Source: Pseudomonas nabeulensis (GTDB lineage: Bacteria; Pseudomonadota; Gammaproteobacteria; Pseudomonadales; Pseudomonadaceae). From it: a stretch of 64,000 bases of DNA. The stretch is taken from assembly GCF_004682045.1 (NCBI RefSeq), contig NZ_QUZT01000010.1, positions 60,549-124,548 of the forward strand, read 5' to 3'. Under the pieces are notes generated by a model that saw only the letters and a program-made list of their open reading frames with translations, was not told the origin of the DNA and made no database searches. Positions 45,122-55,985 of this stretch are shown in pieces (position 1 is the first letter of the stretch; every line of letters begins with the position of its first letter). Made by a program: the position numbers and the translations under genes.

Positions 45122-45955
45122 TCAATGTGCCTGGCCATGCCACGGCACCAACTTGCGCTGAAGGGCGCGCAGGCCCATTTCCATGGCAAAGGCAATCAGG
45201 GCGATAACCAGAATGCCCAGCACCACCACATCGGTGACCAGGAACTGCGCCGCCGACTGCACCATAAAGCCCAGGCCGCTGGTGGCGGCGATCAACTCGG
45301 CCGCGACCAGGGTGGACCAGCCCACGCCCAGGCCGATGCGTACACCGGTGAGGATGTCGGGCAGGGCACTCGGCAAAATCACATGGCGAATCAGCTGGGC
45401 GCGGGTCGCTCCCAATGACTGCGCCGCACGCAGTTTGGCCGGGTCGACGGTGCGCACGCCGGTCGCGGTGGCGATGGCGATCGGCGCAAAGATCGCCAGG
45501 TAAATCAGCAGCACCTTGGACAGCTCGCCGATGCCGCACCAGATCACGATCAACGGCAGATAGGCCAGCGGCGGAATCGGTCGATAAAACTCGATCAGCG
45601 GGTCGAGCACACCGCGGGCAACCCGGTTGGAACCGATGGCAATCCCCACCGGCACGGCAGTCAGCACGGCAAAACCCAGGCCCAGGCCGATGCGGCTGAG
45701 GCTCGAACCCAAGTGCTGCCACAGGGTGGAATCCATATAGCCGGTGGTCGCCAGCAGCCAGCCTTTTTGCAGCACGGCGGAGGGCGGCGGCAGGAATAGT
45801 GGTTCGATCAACCCGGTGGCGGTCACGGCCCACCAGGTGGCCAACAAGGCGACGAGCGTCAGCACGCTGATCCAGCGCGTGCTTATGCGGCGACGTATCG
45901 GGGTAACGACCTGGGCCACCGCCTCAACGACAGTGGCGATTTCGTAACTGCTCAT
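45122..45955 (-). CDS. tauC: Taurine ABC transporter permease TauC
   Basis: A 277-residue permease of the nitrate/sulfonate/taurine family with about six helices. The coupling loop is [20 protein letters not shown] near residues 155-175, and [20 protein letters not shown] is a family hallmark. It overlaps tauB by four bases and precedes tauD by 11. Confidence 0.94.
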   Translation of the reverse strand: MSSYEIATVVEAVAQVVTPIRRRISTRWISVLTLVALLATWWAVTATGLIEPLFLPPPSAVLQKGWLLATTGYMDSTLWQHLGSSLSRIGLGLGFAVLTAVPVGIAIGSNRVARGVLDPLIEFYRPIPPLAYLPLIVIWCGIGELSKVLLIYLAIFAPIAIATATGVRTVDPAKLRAAQSLGATRAQLIRHVILPSALPDILTGVRIGLGVGWSTLVAAELIAATSGLGFMVQSAAQFLVTDVVVLGILVIALIAFAMEMGLRALQRKLVPWHGQAH

Positions 45956-46731
45956 GCGGACACCTGCCGTTGCGAGAACACTTTGCCCAGCACGTGTTCG
46001 CGGGTTTCGATAAAGCGCGGGTCGGACTTGATCGCCCGTGCCGACTCACCGGCCGCGTAGCGCTGGCCGAAGTCCAGGCTCAGACGCTCGACGATTTGCC
46101 CAGGGTTGGGCGCCAGCAGAATCAAGTCCGTGGCGAGGAAAACCGCCTCTTCGATGTCATGGGTAATCAGGAACACCGGCTTGGACGTGCGTTGCCAGAC
46201 TTGCAGCAACAGCTCCTGCATCTGTTCACGAGTAAACGCATCGAGGGCGCCGAAGGGTTCGTCCATCAACAACACGCGTGGGTCTGCCGCCAGCGCGCGG
46301 GCGAGGCCGACACGTTGCTTCTGGCCGCCGGAAAGCTGCCAGATTCGACGGCTGTCGAAACCGGCCAGGTCGACCAAGGCGAGCATTTCCCGGGCGCGCA
46401 CTTCACGCTGTGCCTTGGGCACGCCGGCCAGTTCCAGGCCGAAGCCGACGTTGGCCAGCACGTCCTGCCAGGGCAGCAGGGCGTCGTCCTGGAACACCAC
46501 GCCGCGTTCGGCGCTGGGGCCTTTGACCGGCACACCATCGAGGGTGATGCGCCCGGCGGAGGGTTCGACAAAGCCGGCAATCAGGTTCAACAGCGAAGTC
46601 TTGCCACTGCCGGACGGGCCGAGGGCCACCAGCAATTGCTGGGGCCCCAGGTCGATTGAGATGTCAGACAGTACCGGTTGTGTGGCGCCTGGGTACTGTG
46701 CGCTGATGCGCTCCAGTTGTAGCAAGGCCAT
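45952..46731 (-). CDS. tauB: Taurine ABC transporter ATPase TauB
   Basis: A 259-residue ATPase. Walker [10 protein letters not shown] is near residues 38-46, LSGGQKQR near 136 and Walker [13 protein letters not shown] near 155-166. The H-loop is in [17 protein letters not shown] near 187. It lies 16 bases after tauA and overlaps tauC by four. Confidence 0.95.
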   Translation of the reverse strand: MALLQLERISAQYPGATQPVLSDISIDLGPQQLLVALGPSGSGKTSLLNLIAGFVEPSAGRITLDGVPVKGPSAERGVVFQDDALLPWQDVLANVGFGLELAGVPKAQREVRAREMLALVDLAGFDSRRIWQLSGGQKQRVGLARALAADPRVLLMDEPFGALDAFTREQMQELLLQVWQRTSKPVFLITHDIEEAVFLATDLILLAPNPGQIVERLSLDFGQRYAAGESARAIKSDPRFIETREHVLGKVFSQRQVSA

Positions 46732-46747
46732 CGCGATGAACTCCTGA

Positions 46748-47725
46748 TCAGTTGGTAATGAACTTGGCGCTGACGTAAGGGGCGTAGTCCGGCAGCACGG
46801 CGTCGACCTTGCCCTGCTCCTTGAGGAACGCAGCGGTATCGGTCACGGCCTTGGTGGTCGGGGCGCCCAGCAGCGTCACTTGGTCAGCGGCCAGCGGGTA
46901 GACGTTGCCTTGCAGCAGCAGCGGGATATCGTCGGCCTTGGCGCCGGAGAGCTTCACCAGTTTGTCGACGTTGCCTTTGTCGGCGAGCCAGGCTTGTGGG
47001 TCTTTGCGGTAGGCGGCGTAGGCGTCCAGCGTGACCTTGGCGAAGGCGGTGACAATTTCCGGGTGCTTCTCGGCAAAATCCTTACGTACGATCCAGGCAT
47101 CGAAGGTCGGTGCGCCAAACTTGGCCAGTTCGCCGGAGGTGATCAGCACCTTGCCGTTTTCCTTGGCCACGCCCAGGGCCGGGTCCCAGACGTAGGTCGC
47201 GTCGATATCACCGCGCTTCCAGGCGGCGATGATCGCCGGCGGTGCGAGGTTGAGGATGGTCACTTTGGACGCGTCGATGTTCCAGTGCTTCAACGCGGCC
47301 AGCAGGCTGTAATGGCCGGTGGACACAAACGGCACGGCGACTTTCTTGCCGATCAGGTCCTGCGGGCTGTTGATCCCCGAACCATTGCGCGCCACCAGCG
47401 CTTCGGCGCCGCCGATCTGGGTGGCGACGAGGAAGGTTTCCACCGGTACTTTGCGGGTGATGGCGGCGGTCAGCGGGCTGGAACCGAGGTAGCCGATCTG
47501 CACGTCGCCGGAGGCGATGGCGGCGATGATGTCGGCGCCATTGTCGAATTTGCGCCAGTTGATCTTGGCGTTGGTGGCTTTTTCATACGCGCCGTCGGCC
47601 TGGGCGACCTTGGCCGGGTCCACGGTGGTCTGGTACGCCACGGTCACATCCGCCGCCTGGGCGAACAGGCTGGCACCGGCCAGGGACAGCGCCGCCAAGA
47701 GGCGCAGAGGGGTCAATAGTTTCAA
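46748..47725 (-). CDS. tauA: Taurine-binding periplasmic protein TauA
   Basis: A 325-residue binding protein of the sulfonate/nitrate/taurine family. Signal peptide 1 to about 24 (ending LFAQA). Ligand-site landmarks are [32 protein letters not shown] and [20 protein letters not shown]. The start is a TTG at 47725, preceded at the right distance by GAGGAG; the next TTG five codons upstream has no ribosome site. It begins the tauABCD operon, which in other bacteria is switched on only during sulfate limitation. Confidence 0.92.
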   Translation of the reverse strand: MKLLTPLRLLAALSLAGASLFAQAADVTVAYQTTVDPAKVAQADGAYEKATNAKINWRKFDNGADIIAAIASGDVQIGYLGSSPLTAAITRKVPVETFLVATQIGGAEALVARNGSGINSPQDLIGKKVAVPFVSTGHYSLLAALKHWNIDASKVTILNLAPPAIIAAWKRGDIDATYVWDPALGVAKENGKVLITSGELAKFGAPTFDAWIVRKDFAEKHPEIVTAFAKVTLDAYAAYRKDPQAWLADKGNVDKLVKLSGAKADDIPLLLQGNVYPLAADQVTLLGAPTTKAVTDTAAFLKEQGKVDAVLPDYAPYVSAKFITN

Positions 47726-47788
47726 GGGGAAGCTCCTCAATCAGGCGGCCGAGGGTCGGCGTGTGAGGAGACTAAATGATCTAAGAAC

Positions 47789-47811
47789 TCGAAAATAAAT
47801 AACATTTTCGA
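47789..47811 (-). promoter_or_regulatory. Inverted repeat upstream of tauA
   Basis: TCGAAAAT and ATTTTCGA form a perfect 8-base inverted repeat with seven bases between, 64 bases before the tauA start, in an AT-rich block. It fits an operator for a sulfur-status regulator such as a CysB/Cbl-type protein; the protein is not identified. Confidence 0.35.
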
Positions 47812-47866
47812 ATGAGCTTATGAGAAGAAGGGTGAGCGCTGAACCTCAATTGAAATGAGGTCAAAT

Positions 47867-47968
47867 GTGGGAGGGGGCTTGCCCCCGATAGCGGTCTTTC
47901 AGTCAGCACATCACTGGCTGATACACCGCTATCGGGGGCAAGTCGAATCGTCGCACCGCCCCTCCCAC
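47867..47968. repeat. REP doublet, second arm carries the 16-base insert
   Basis: Standard first arm (47867-47889) and variant second arm (47931-47968) with the same insert as the copies at 2172, 39068 and 44153. It lies between tauA and gshA. Confidence 0.93.
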
Positions 47969-47995
47969 ATTGACCCCATTCACATGGGGAATCGG

Positions 47996-49594
47996 TTAGT
48001 TGCTGATGGCCAAGATGCTCGCCTGGTATGACCCGACAAACACATCAAAATCGCCCACTTCGTTCTGCTCCAGCTCCGCCTGCTGTGCCAGCGACGTACG
48101 CGCCAGCTCTTCGAAGCGTGCCTGCTCTTCGGCCGGCAACGGCTCCTTGCGGAAGTGCTCGGCATGCAACTGGCTCTGGTGCAGGGAGAACTGCGCAAAG
48201 CTCTGCTTGCGCTCAGCCATCGCTGCCAGCACTTGGGCCGAAGGGGTCAGGGACGAGTCCTTGACCTTCGCCAGCTGGGCGTCCAGCGCCTGGCTGTGTT
48301 CGGTGATGCCATGGCTTTCATCGAGCAGGGCCGCCAGCGGTGCGATTTTTTCCAGCAATTCGGCGGCCCATTCCTTCATGTCCACAGGCTGGCCGTCGCG
48401 CTGCAATTGCAGGCCCGGACGACGACCCTCCTTGACCACGCTGAGGAAGTTGGAGGTGGCATTACCGCACTCGTTATTCGCGAATAGCGGGCTGTCGTTC
48501 AGCGCGCAATACAACAGGAACGCGTCAAGGAAGCGCGACTCTTGCAAGTCGATACCCATCGGCAGGAACGGGTTGATGTCCAGGCAACGCACTTCGATGT
48601 ACTGGATGCCACGCGCCATCAGCGCCTGGATCGGCCGTTCGCCGGTGTAGGTCACGCGTTTGGGGCGAATGTTGGAGTAGTACTCGTTTTCGATCTGCAG
48701 GATGTTGGTGTTCAGCTGTACCCATTCACCGTCCTTGTGCGTGCCGACTTCGACGTACGGCGCGTAGGGCGTTGCCACCGCTTCACGCAGGCTGTCGGTG
48801 TAGCTGGCCAAGTCGTTGTAGCACGGCGTAAGACCGGCCTGGGCGTTGCTTTGGTAACCCAGGTCGCTCATGCGCAGGCTGGTGGCGTAGGGCAGGTACA
48901 GGGTGTCGGCGTCGAGCACTTCCAGTTGGTGCGAGCGACCGCGCAGGAAGCCCGCGTCCAGGGCTGGCGAGGCGCCGAACAGATACATCAACAGCCAGCT
49001 GTAGCGACGGAAGTTACGGATCAGCGCGATATAGGCGTCGGACTGGAAGTCGCGGTCAGTACCGACATACCCCTCAGTCTCCTTGAGCAACGGCCACAAC
49101 GGTTCCGGCAGGGAAAAGTTGTAGTGGATGCCAGCGATGCACTGCATGGTTTTGCCGTAACGCAGGGCCAGGCCCTTGCGATACACGTACTTGAGCTGTC
49201 CGATATTGGAGGTGCCGTAGTAGGCAATCGGAATATCTTCCTCGGCCGGCAACGGGCACGGCATCGACGGGCTCCACAGGTACTCGCTGCCGAGCTTGCT
49301 GTAGGCAAAGCGGTGGATCTTGTCCAGGCTGCTCAAGGTATCGGCCGGGTTGGGCAGGGCAGGAGTGATGAACTCCAGCAACGATTCCGAATAGTCAGTG
49401 GTGATCTGTTCATGGGTCAACGCGGCGCCCAAGGCTTCGGGGTGCGGCGTCTGCGCCAGGCGACCCTCAGCGGTGACGCGCAGGCATTCGCGCTCGATGC
49501 CGTGCAAGCACTGCTCTAGCAGGGAGAGGTGTTCGCGCTTGCCGAGCAGGGCCAGGCGGCGGTTGAGAAGTTCGCTCAAGTTGGATTCCTTCAC
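47996..49594 (-). CDS. gshA: Glutamate-cysteine ligase GshA
   Basis: A 532-residue type 1 glutamate-cysteine ligase, first step of glutathione synthesis. Family markers are [20 protein letters not shown] near residues 31-50, [35 protein letters not shown] and [18 protein letters not shown]. The length is close to the E. coli enzyme (about 518). It consumes cysteine and so fits the sulfur theme. The 199-base gap upstream (49595-49793) contains no gene; a GAAGGAATCC stretch just before the ATG serves as ribosome site. Confidence 0.95.
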   Translation of the reverse strand: MKESNLSELLNRRLALLGKREHLSLLEQCLHGIERECLRVTAEGRLAQTPHPEALGAALTHEQITTDYSESLLEFITPALPNPADTLSSLDKIHRFAYSKLGSEYLWSPSMPCPLPAEEDIPIAYYGTSNIGQLKYVYRKGLALRYGKTMQCIAGIHYNFSLPEPLWPLLKETEGYVGTDRDFQSDAYIALIRNFRRYSWLLMYLFGASPALDAGFLRGRSHQLEVLDADTLYLPYATSLRMSDLGYQSNAQAGLTPCYNDLASYTDSLREAVATPYAPYVEVGTHKDGEWVQLNTNILQIENEYYSNIRPKRVTYTGERPIQALMARGIQYIEVRCLDINPFLPMGIDLQESRFLDAFLLYCALNDSPLFANNECGNATSNFLSVVKEGRRPGLQLQRDGQPVDMKEWAAELLEKIAPLAALLDESHGITEHSQALDAQLAKVKDSSLTPSAQVLAAMAERKQSFAQFSLHQSQLHAEHFRKEPLPAEEQARFEELARTSLAQQAELEQNEVGDFDVFVGSYQASILAISN

Positions 49595-49793
49595 GCGTCA
49601 GTCGCCCCAATATGGGGGTGGGCAGGACGGTCTACAAGGGTGAAGTTAAAACTGGCGTTTTCGCCTGGTTTAGAGTCGATTTGACCCGCTCTGAAAAAGC
49701 CGACTTCACTCCATGAATTTGGCTACAGCGCAGCGAGAAAATTCCGACGCCGTTTGTGCAGCGCCGAAATTAACTCAAATCGTGGGCGGGGAG

Positions 49794-50177
49794 CTATAGG
49801 ACAGCGAAGGTGCCCTGTGCTTTTGCGACAAGCCGGTCGCCCTGGTGCACATCCGCTTCCACCACCAGCGTGCGCCGACCGGCATGAATCACCCGGCTGG
49901 TGCACAACACGTCGCCGTCTTCCACGGCGCGGATGTAGTTGATCTTGCACTCGATAGTCGCGCTCTGTTGGTCGAAACCATGGGAGCTGGAACAGGCCAG
50001 CCCCATCGTAATGTCCACCAGGCTGAAAATCGCCCCGCCATGGAGCTTGCCCGCGCGGTTGCGCAGGTGCGGCTCCAGGGTCAGGGCCACCTCGGCAACG
50101 CCTTCTTCAAGGCGTTGCAGGCGGCAGCCAATCAAGTCGCTGAAGGCGCTTTGGGTCAAGCCAGCCGGCATTTCCAT
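49794..50177 (-). CDS. PaaI-family hotdog thioesterase
   Basis: A 127-residue single-domain hotdog-fold thioesterase. The active-site segment is GKLHGGAIFSLVDITMGLAC at about 43-62, with HGG. Members hydrolyse acyl-CoA or phenylacetyl-CoA-type thioesters; the substrate here is unknown. Its ATG overlaps the tex stop by one base (TGATG), so it is translated with tex. Confidence 0.87.
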   Translation of the reverse strand: MEMPAGLTQSAFSDLIGCRLQRLEEGVAEVALTLEPHLRNRAGKLHGGAIFSLVDITMGLACSSSHGFDQQSATIECKINYIRAVEDGDVLCTSRVIHAGRRTLVVEADVHQGDRLVAKAQGTFAVL

Positions 50178-52501
50178 CAGCGTTTCTTCAACTGTTTGGC
50201 GTTGGCGAACAGCGAGGCCATGGCGTTGTTGCTCGGCGCGGCTGTGGCGGTTTCCTTGCGTGGCGCGTTGTTCTGCGACTGGCGCGGTGCCGAGCCTGGG
50301 CGTGCGCCACGGGCGCCGTCGATTTTCTCGCCGGGGGTGTCGCTCATGCGCATCGACAGGCCGACGCGTTTGCGCGGGATGTCGACTTCCATGACCTTCA
50401 CTTTGACCACGTCGCCGGCTTTCACCGCCTCACGTGGGTCCTTGATGAATTTCTCCGAAAGCGCGGAAATATGCACCAAACCGTCCTGATGCACGCCGAT
50501 GTCCACAAACGCGCCGAAGTTGGTCACGTTGGTCACCACGCCTTCGAGGATCATGCCCGGTTGCAGGTCCTTGAGGTCTTCCACACCTTCCTGGAACTCA
50601 GCGGTCTTGAACTCCGGACGCGGGTCGCGGCCCGGCTTTTCCAGCTCTTGCAGGATGTCGGTGATGGTCGGCACGCCGAAGGTTTCGTCGGTGTACTTCT
50701 TCGGGTCCAGACGCTTGAGGAACGCGGCGTCGCCGATCAGCGAGCGGATGTCGCGGTCGGTTTCGGCGGCAATGCGTTGTACCAGCGGGTAGGCTTCCGG
50801 GTGGACGGCAGAGGAATCCAGCGGGTTGTCGCCGTTCATCACGCGTAGGAAGCCGGCGGCTTGTTCGAAGGTTTTTTCACCCAGGCGTGCAACTTTTTTC
50901 AGGGCTGCGCGGGTTTTGAACGCGCCGTTTTCGTCACGGTGAGTCACGATATTCTGCGCCAGTGTCGCGTTGAGGCCGGAGATGCGCGCCAGCAGCGCCA
51001 CCGAAGCGGTGTTCACGTCCACGCCCACGGCGTTTACGCAGTCTTCCACCACGGCATCCAGGCCACGCGCCAGTTTCAGCTGCGACACGTCGTGCTGGTA
51101 CTGGCCGACGCCGATGGACTTCGGATCGATTTTCACCAGTTCGGCCAGCGGATCCTGCAAGCGACGGGCGATGGACACCGCGCCACGGATCGACACGTCG
51201 AGGTCCGGGAACTCCTTGGAGGCCAGTTCCGACGCCGAGTACACCGAAGCGCCGGCTTCGGAGACCATAACCTTGGTCATCTTCATGGCTGGATATTTTT
51301 TGATCAGCTCGGCGGCCAGCTTGTCGGTTTCGCGGCTGGCGGTGCCGTTGCCGATGGCGATCAGGTCCACCGCGTGCTTGGCGCAGAGGGCGGCCAGGAT
51401 GGCGAGGGTCTGGTCCCACTTGTTGTGCGGCACGTGGGGGTACACGGTGGTGTGGTCCAGCAGCTTGCCGGTGGAGTCGACCACGGCCACCTTGCAGCCT
51501 GTGCGCAGGCCTGGGTCGAGGCCCAGGGTGGCGCGCGGGCCGGCCGGCGCGGCCAGCAGCAAGTCGTGCAGGTTGTGGGCGAATACGTTGATCGCCTCGG
51601 TTTCGGCGCCGTCACGCAACTCGCCCAGCAGGTCGGTTTCCAGGTGGGTATAGAGCTTGACCTTCCAGGTCCAGCGCACCACTTCACCCAGCCACTTGTC
51701 CGCAGGACGATTCTGATTCTGGATGCCGAATTGTTGGCCGATCATGCCTTCGCACGGGTGCATGGTGCCCGGTAGTTCGTCGCCGACTTTGAGCGCGGAG
51801 CTGAGAATGCCTTCGTTGCGGCCGCGGAAAATCGCCAGCGCACGGTGGGACGGCATGCTCTTGAGCGGTTCGTCGTGTTCGAAGTAGTCGCGGAACTTGG
51901 CGCCTTCTTCCTCTTTGCCGGCGATGACGCGGGCGCTGAGGGTGGCTTCCTGCTTGAGGTAAGTGCGCAGTTTTTCCAGCAGGCTGGCGTCTTCGGCGAA
52001 GCGCTCCATGAGAATGTACTTGGCACCCTCGAGGGCGGCTTTGACGTCGGCGACGCCTTTTTCGGCGTCGATGAAGCGGGCGGCTTCGGTGTCCGGGGTC
52101 AGCGACGGGTCATTGAACAGGCCGTCGGCCAGCTCGCCGAGGCCGGCTTCCAGGGCGATCTGGCCCTTGGTGCGGCGCTTCTGCTTGTACGGCAGGTACA
52201 GGTCTTCGAGACGGGTCTTGGTGTCGGCGAGCTTGATGTCGCGCTCAAGCTGCGGGGTCAGCTTGCCCTGTTCCGTGATGCTGGCGAGGATGCTGATACG
52301 CCGTTCGTCGAGTTCTCGCAGGTAGCGCAGACGCTCTTCCAGGTGACGCAGTTGGGTGTCGTCGAGGCTGCCGGTCACTTCTTTACGGTAACGGGCGATG
52401 AAAGGCACCGTGGAGCCTTCATCCAGTAGAGCGACGGCCGCTTCGACCTGTTGTGGGCGTACACCGAGTTCCTCGGCGATGCGGCTGTTGATGCTGTCCA
52501 T
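50177..52501 (-). CDS. tex: RNA-binding transcription accessory protein Tex
   Basis: A 774-residue Tex protein, a conserved nucleic-acid-binding factor linked to transcription. Domains in order: helical N-terminus ([20 protein letters not shown], then [20 protein letters not shown]), a YqgF-like fold around residues 325-455 ([20 protein letters not shown]), helix-hairpin-helix motifs near 500-560, and a C-terminal S1 domain at about 645-720 ([20 protein letters not shown]) followed by a basic low-complexity tail. The start at 52501 matches the family N-terminus; longer in-frame starts are not credible. The 356-base gap to ompR (52502-52857) holds divergent promoters, with TTATAAT on this strand near 52707-52713. 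Confidence 0.95.
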   Translation of the reverse strand: MDSINSRIAEELGVRPQQVEAAVALLDEGSTVPFIARYRKEVTGSLDDTQLRHLEERLRYLRELDERRISILASITEQGKLTPQLERDIKLADTKTRLEDLYLPYKQKRRTKGQIALEAGLGELADGLFNDPSLTPDTEAARFIDAEKGVADVKAALEGAKYILMERFAEDASLLEKLRTYLKQEATLSARVIAGKEEEGAKFRDYFEHDEPLKSMPSHRALAIFRGRNEGILSSALKVGDELPGTMHPCEGMIGQQFGIQNQNRPADKWLGEVVRWTWKVKLYTHLETDLLGELRDGAETEAINVFAHNLHDLLLAAPAGPRATLGLDPGLRTGCKVAVVDSTGKLLDHTTVYPHVPHNKWDQTLAILAALCAKHAVDLIAIGNGTASRETDKLAAELIKKYPAMKMTKVMVSEAGASVYSASELASKEFPDLDVSIRGAVSIARRLQDPLAELVKIDPKSIGVGQYQHDVSQLKLARGLDAVVEDCVNAVGVDVNTASVALLARISGLNATLAQNIVTHRDENGAFKTRAALKKVARLGEKTFEQAAGFLRVMNGDNPLDSSAVHPEAYPLVQRIAAETDRDIRSLIGDAAFLKRLDPKKYTDETFGVPTITDILQELEKPGRDPRPEFKTAEFQEGVEDLKDLQPGMILEGVVTNVTNFGAFVDIGVHQDGLVHISALSEKFIKDPREAVKAGDVVKVKVMEVDIPRKRVGLSMRMSDTPGEKIDGARGARPGSAPRQSQNNAPRKETATAAPSNNAMASLFANAKQLKKR

Positions 52502-52857
52502 AAAACCACCTGAAATTCTGAAAATCAGCTCGCAGGCCCGGAAAACAAGGCCCGGCAAGGCTGGTTGAGCGGCCCGACTGGCGCCGCTGCCTGGGTCAAG
52601 AGGCAGCCTATTGACCCTCGAAATCGAAAAAATCACGACAAGCGGGTGAAAAAAGCCCGGCAGTAAACGGTAACGATCTGACGTTGCCCTGCACGAAGGC
52701 GCCGCATTATAACCAGCGTTCTGCCCTTGGGGGGTACTGCGCCAGTGCTTGTAGGACACGGGGGCGCTGGCGGTAGAGGAAAAATCTGCTAACAATGCAC
52801 ACGGTGCGTATAACGGCAGCTAGGCCATAATGCGCGCCGAGATAAGAGGAGCATCCA

Positions 52858-53598
52858 ATGAGCAGCACTGCACAAACTGCTGAAGGCGAAAAAATTCTCA
52901 TCGTTGATGACGATCCGGGGCTGAGCAGCCTGCTGGAGCGTTTCTTCAACTCCAAGGGCTACCGTGCCCGCGCGGTGCCGAACACCGAGCAAATGGACCG
53001 CCTGTTGGGGCGTGAAGTCTTCAACCTGGTCGTACTTGACCTGATGCTGCCCGGCGAAGACGGCCTCACCGCCTGCAAACGCCTGCGCGGTGCGAACAAC
53101 CAGATCCCGATCATCATGCTGACCGCCAAGGGCGACGAGCTGAGCCGCATCAAGGGCCTCGAACTGGGCGCAGATGACTACCTGGCCAAGCCGTTCAACC
53201 CGGACGAGCTGATGGCACGGGTCAAGGCCGTATTGCGCCGCCAGGCACCGGCCGTGCCGGGTGCGCCAGGCAGTGAGGACGAAAACGTCACCTTTGGCGA
53301 CTACGAACTGTCGTTGGCCACCCGTGAGCTCAAGCGTGGCGATGAAGTGCACATGCTCACCACCGGTGAATTCGCCGTGCTCAAGGCGCTGGTGATGAAC
53401 GCGCGCCAGCCGCTGACCCGCGACAAGCTGATGAATTTGGCCCGTGGTCGCGAGTGGGACGCTCTGGAGCGCTCCATCGACGTACAGATCTCCCGCCTGC
53501 GCCGGATGATCGAGCCGGACCCTTCCAAACCGCGGTATATCCAGACCGTGTGGGGCGTGGGTTATGTGTTTGTGCCGGATGGCACCGCAACCAAGTGA
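52858..53598 (+). CDS. ompR: Two-component response regulator OmpR
   Basis: A 246-residue OmpR. The receiver domain (about 13-125) carries the acidic pocket DDD and the phospho-acceptor Asp in VVLDLMLPGEDG. The C-terminal winged helix (about 145-240) has LTTGEFAVLKALVMNARQPL and SIDVQISRLRRMIEPDPSKP. AGAGGAGC precedes the ATG. envZ follows after about 105 bases. In enterobacteria the pair controls porins in response to osmolarity. Confidence 0.95.
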   Translation: MSSTAQTAEGEKILIVDDDPGLSSLLERFFNSKGYRARAVPNTEQMDRLLGREVFNLVVLDLMLPGEDGLTACKRLRGANNQIPIIMLTAKGDELSRIKGLELGADDYLAKPFNPDELMARVKAVLRRQAPAVPGAPGSEDENVTFGDYELSLATRELKRGDEVHMLTTGEFAVLKALVMNARQPLTRDKLMNLARGREWDALERSIDVQISRLRRMIEPDPSKPRYIQTVWGVGYVFVPDGTATK

Positions 53599-53703
53599 CC
53601 GATGTTTTGCAGGGGCGGGTATCCTGGCGTTTGGCTCCATGAGGGGCGACGGGATGCCCGGCGTCTGCGCCGCTCGTTCCTGCAAGGTGTCTAGCAGTCT
53701 TCT

Positions 53704-55017
53704 ATGAAAACCCCGTTGTGGTTCCCGCAAAGTTTCTTCTCTCGCACCCTTTGGCTGGTGCTGATCGTCGTTCTTTTTTCCAAGGCACTCACTCTGGTTT
53801 ATCTGTTGATGAACGAAGACGTGCTGGTGGACCGACAGTACAGCCATGGCGTCGCCCTGACGCTGCGTGCCTATTGGGCGGCTGACCCGGAAAACCGCGA
53901 AAAGATCGCCAAGGCCGCGACGCTGGTGCGAGTCGCCGGTGCCGGTGTGCCGGAGGGCGAGCAGCACTGGCCCTACAGCGAAATCTACCAGCGCCAGATG
54001 CAGGCCGAGCTCGGTGAAGACACCGAGGTGCGGTTGCGTATGCACGTGTCGCCTGCGTTGTGGGTGCGTGCGCCGAGCTTGGGCGAGGACTGGTTGAAAG
54101 TGCCGCTGTATCCGCATCCGTTGCGGGGGCAGAAGATCTGGAACGTACTCGGCTGGTTCTTGGCAATCGGCTTGTTATCCACCGCCTCCGCGTGGATTTT
54201 CGTACGTCAGCTCAACCAACCGCTCAAGCGACTGGTGTTTGCTGCCCGCCAACTGGGGCAGGGGCGTAGCGTGCGTCTGCCGGTCAGTGACACGCCCAGT
54301 GAAATGACCGAGGTGTACGGTGCCTTCAACCAGATGGCGGAGGATGTCGAACAGGCTGGGCGCGAGCGCGAGTTGATGCTTGCGGGCGTTTCCCATGACC
54401 TGCGTACACCGTTGACCCGGTTGCGCTTGTCCCTGGAATTGATGGGTGACCGTAACGACCTTACCGATGACATGGTTCGCGATATCGAAGACATGGATGC
54501 GATTCTCGACCAGTTCCTGGCGTTTATCCGTGATGGTCGGGACGAATTGGTGGAGGAGGTCGACCTGACGGACTTGGTTCGTGAGGTGGTGGCGCCCTAT
54601 AATCAGAACGGCGAACAAGTGCGCATGCGCCTGGAACCTATCCAACCGTTTGCCTTGCGCCGGGTGTCGATGAAGCGCCTGTTGAACAACCTGATCGGCA
54701 ACGCCTTGCACCATGCCGGCTCAGATGTGGAAGTGGCGGCATACGTGTCCGGTGACAGCGCGGCGCCCTATGTGGTGCTGAGTGTGATGGACCGGGGCGC
54801 GGGCATTGACCCGGATGAGCTGGAAGGCATCTTCAACCCATTCACCCGTGGCGACCGTGCTCGAGGTGGCAAGGGCACCGGCCTGGGGCTGGCGATTGTG
54901 CGGCGGATTGCTTCGATGCACGGCGGCAATGTTGAGTTGCGCAACCGTGAGGGCGGAGGGCTGGAAGCGCGGGTGCGCTTGCCGCTTGGGTTGATGTTGC
55001 CCCGAGACGCGGTTTAA
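53704..55017 (+). CDS. envZ: Osmosensor histidine kinase EnvZ
   Basis: A 437-residue membrane histidine kinase. Transmembrane helices are at about 13-35 and 150-172, flanking a periplasmic domain. A HAMP region (about 172-225) follows, then the phospho-acceptor His in AGVSHDLRTPLTRLRLSLEL near residue 233. The ATP-binding domain has the N-box LLNNLIGNALHHAG, then MDRGAGID and GKGTGLGLAIVRRIASMHGG. It lies directly downstream of ompR and ends 15 bases before a collapsed REP palindrome that probably acts as terminator. Confidence 0.95.
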   Translation: MKTPLWFPQSFFSRTLWLVLIVVLFSKALTLVYLLMNEDVLVDRQYSHGVALTLRAYWAADPENREKIAKAATLVRVAGAGVPEGEQHWPYSEIYQRQMQAELGEDTEVRLRMHVSPALWVRAPSLGEDWLKVPLYPHPLRGQKIWNVLGWFLAIGLLSTASAWIFVRQLNQPLKRLVFAARQLGQGRSVRLPVSDTPSEMTEVYGAFNQMAEDVEQAGRERELMLAGVSHDLRTPLTRLRLSLELMGDRNDLTDDMVRDIEDMDAILDQFLAFIRDGRDELVEEVDLTDLVREVVAPYNQNGEQVRMRLEPIQPFALRRVSMKRLLNNLIGNALHHAGSDVEVAAYVSGDSAAPYVVLSVMDRGAGIDPDELEGIFNPFTRGDRARGGKGTGLGLAIVRRIASMHGGNVELRNREGGGLEARVRLPLGLMLPRDAV

Positions 55018-55032
55018 CAAACCACACTGCGC

Positions 55033-55066
55033 AAATGTGGGAGGGGGCTTGCCCCCTCCCACATTT
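55033..55066. repeat. Collapsed REP palindrome between envZ and rimK
   Basis: A perfect 34-base palindrome: 16-base arms (AAATGTGGGAGGGGGC and its complement) around TT. It is what remains if a REP doublet loses its CGAT ends and spacer. It lies between convergent genes and would form a strong hairpin in both transcripts. Confidence 0.93.
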
Positions 55067-55079
55067 TGATCGGTGTTTA

Positions 55080-55985
55080 TCAGCCCTTGCCCTTGGTCCG
55101 AGTCATATTCGGCCCACCGTTCTTCTCCAGATGCTGAATGATGATCCCCGCCACGTCCTTGCCGGTGGTGGTCTCGATCCCCTCCAACCCCGGCGACGAA
55201 TTCACCTCCATCACCAGCGGCCCGTGGTTGGAGCGCAAGATATCCACACCCGCCACGCTCAACCCCATCACCTTCGCCGCCCGCAGTGCGGTCATGCGTT
55301 CTTCCGGGGTGATCTTGATCAGGCTGGCACTGCCGCCACGGTGCAGGTTGGAGCGGAACTCACCGGGTTTGGCCTGGCGCTTCATCGCGGCAATCACCTT
55401 GTCGCCGACCACGAAGCAGCGAATATCCGCACCGCCGGCTTCCTTGATGTATTCCTGCACCATGATGTTCTGCTTGAGGCCCATGAACGCCTCGATCACC
55501 GATTCCGCCGCTGTGGCGGTTTCACACAGCACCACGCCAATGCCCTGGGTGCCTTCCAATACCTTGATCACCAGCGGCGCACCGTTGACCATCTCGATCA
55601 GGTCGGGGATGTCGTCCGGGGAGTGGGCAAAACCGGTGACCGGCAAGCCGATGCCACGTCGCGACAGCAGTTGCAGCGAGCGCAACTTGTCCCGTGAACG
55701 GGCGATGGCCACGGATTCGTTGAGGGGGAACACCCCCATCATTTCAAACTGGCGCAGCACCGCGCAGCCATAGAACGTCACCGAAGCACCAATACGTGGG
55801 ATCACCGCATCAAAGCCTTCCAGCGGTTTGCCCCGGTAGTGGATCTGCGGCTTGTGGCTGGCAATGTTCATGTAGGCACGCAACGTGTCGATCACCACCA
55901 TTTCGTGGCCACGTTCGGTGCCGGCCTCGACCAGGCGGCGGGTGGAATACAGACGCGGGTTTCGCGACAGCACAGCAATCTTCAT
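55080..55985 (-). CDS. rimK: Ribosomal protein S6 glutamate ligase RimK
   Basis: A 301-residue ATP-grasp ligase that adds glutamates to the C-terminus of ribosomal protein S6. The N-terminal part ([20 protein letters not shown]) leads to the ATP-grasp core, with [16 protein letters not shown] near residue 141 and the metal-binding [14 protein letters not shown] near 259-272. Its start overlaps the rimB stop by four bases. In P. fluorescens SBW25 rimK has been reported to alter ribosome composition and affect colonisation. Confidence 0.95.
   Translation of the reverse strand: MKIAVLSRNPRLYSTRRLVEAGTERGHEMVVIDTLRAYMNIASHKPQIHYRGKPLEGFDAVIPRIGASVTFYGCAVLRQFEMMGVFPLNESVAIARSRDKLRSLQLLSRRGIGLPVTGFAHSPDDIPDLIEMVNGAPLVIKVLEGTQGIGVVLCETATAAESVIEAFMGLKQNIMVQEYIKEAGGADIRCFVVGDKVIAAMKRQAKPGEFRSNLHRGGSASLIKITPEERMTALRAAKVMGLSVAGVDILRSNHGPLVMEVNSSPGLEGIETTTGKDVAGIIIQHLEKNGGPNMTRTKGKG

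Noticed and set aside
44274..45833. A 519-residue version of tauD with a long N-terminal extension
   Set aside because: The extra part is the wrong frame of tauC. TauD proteins are about 280 residues and start at [10 protein letters not shown].
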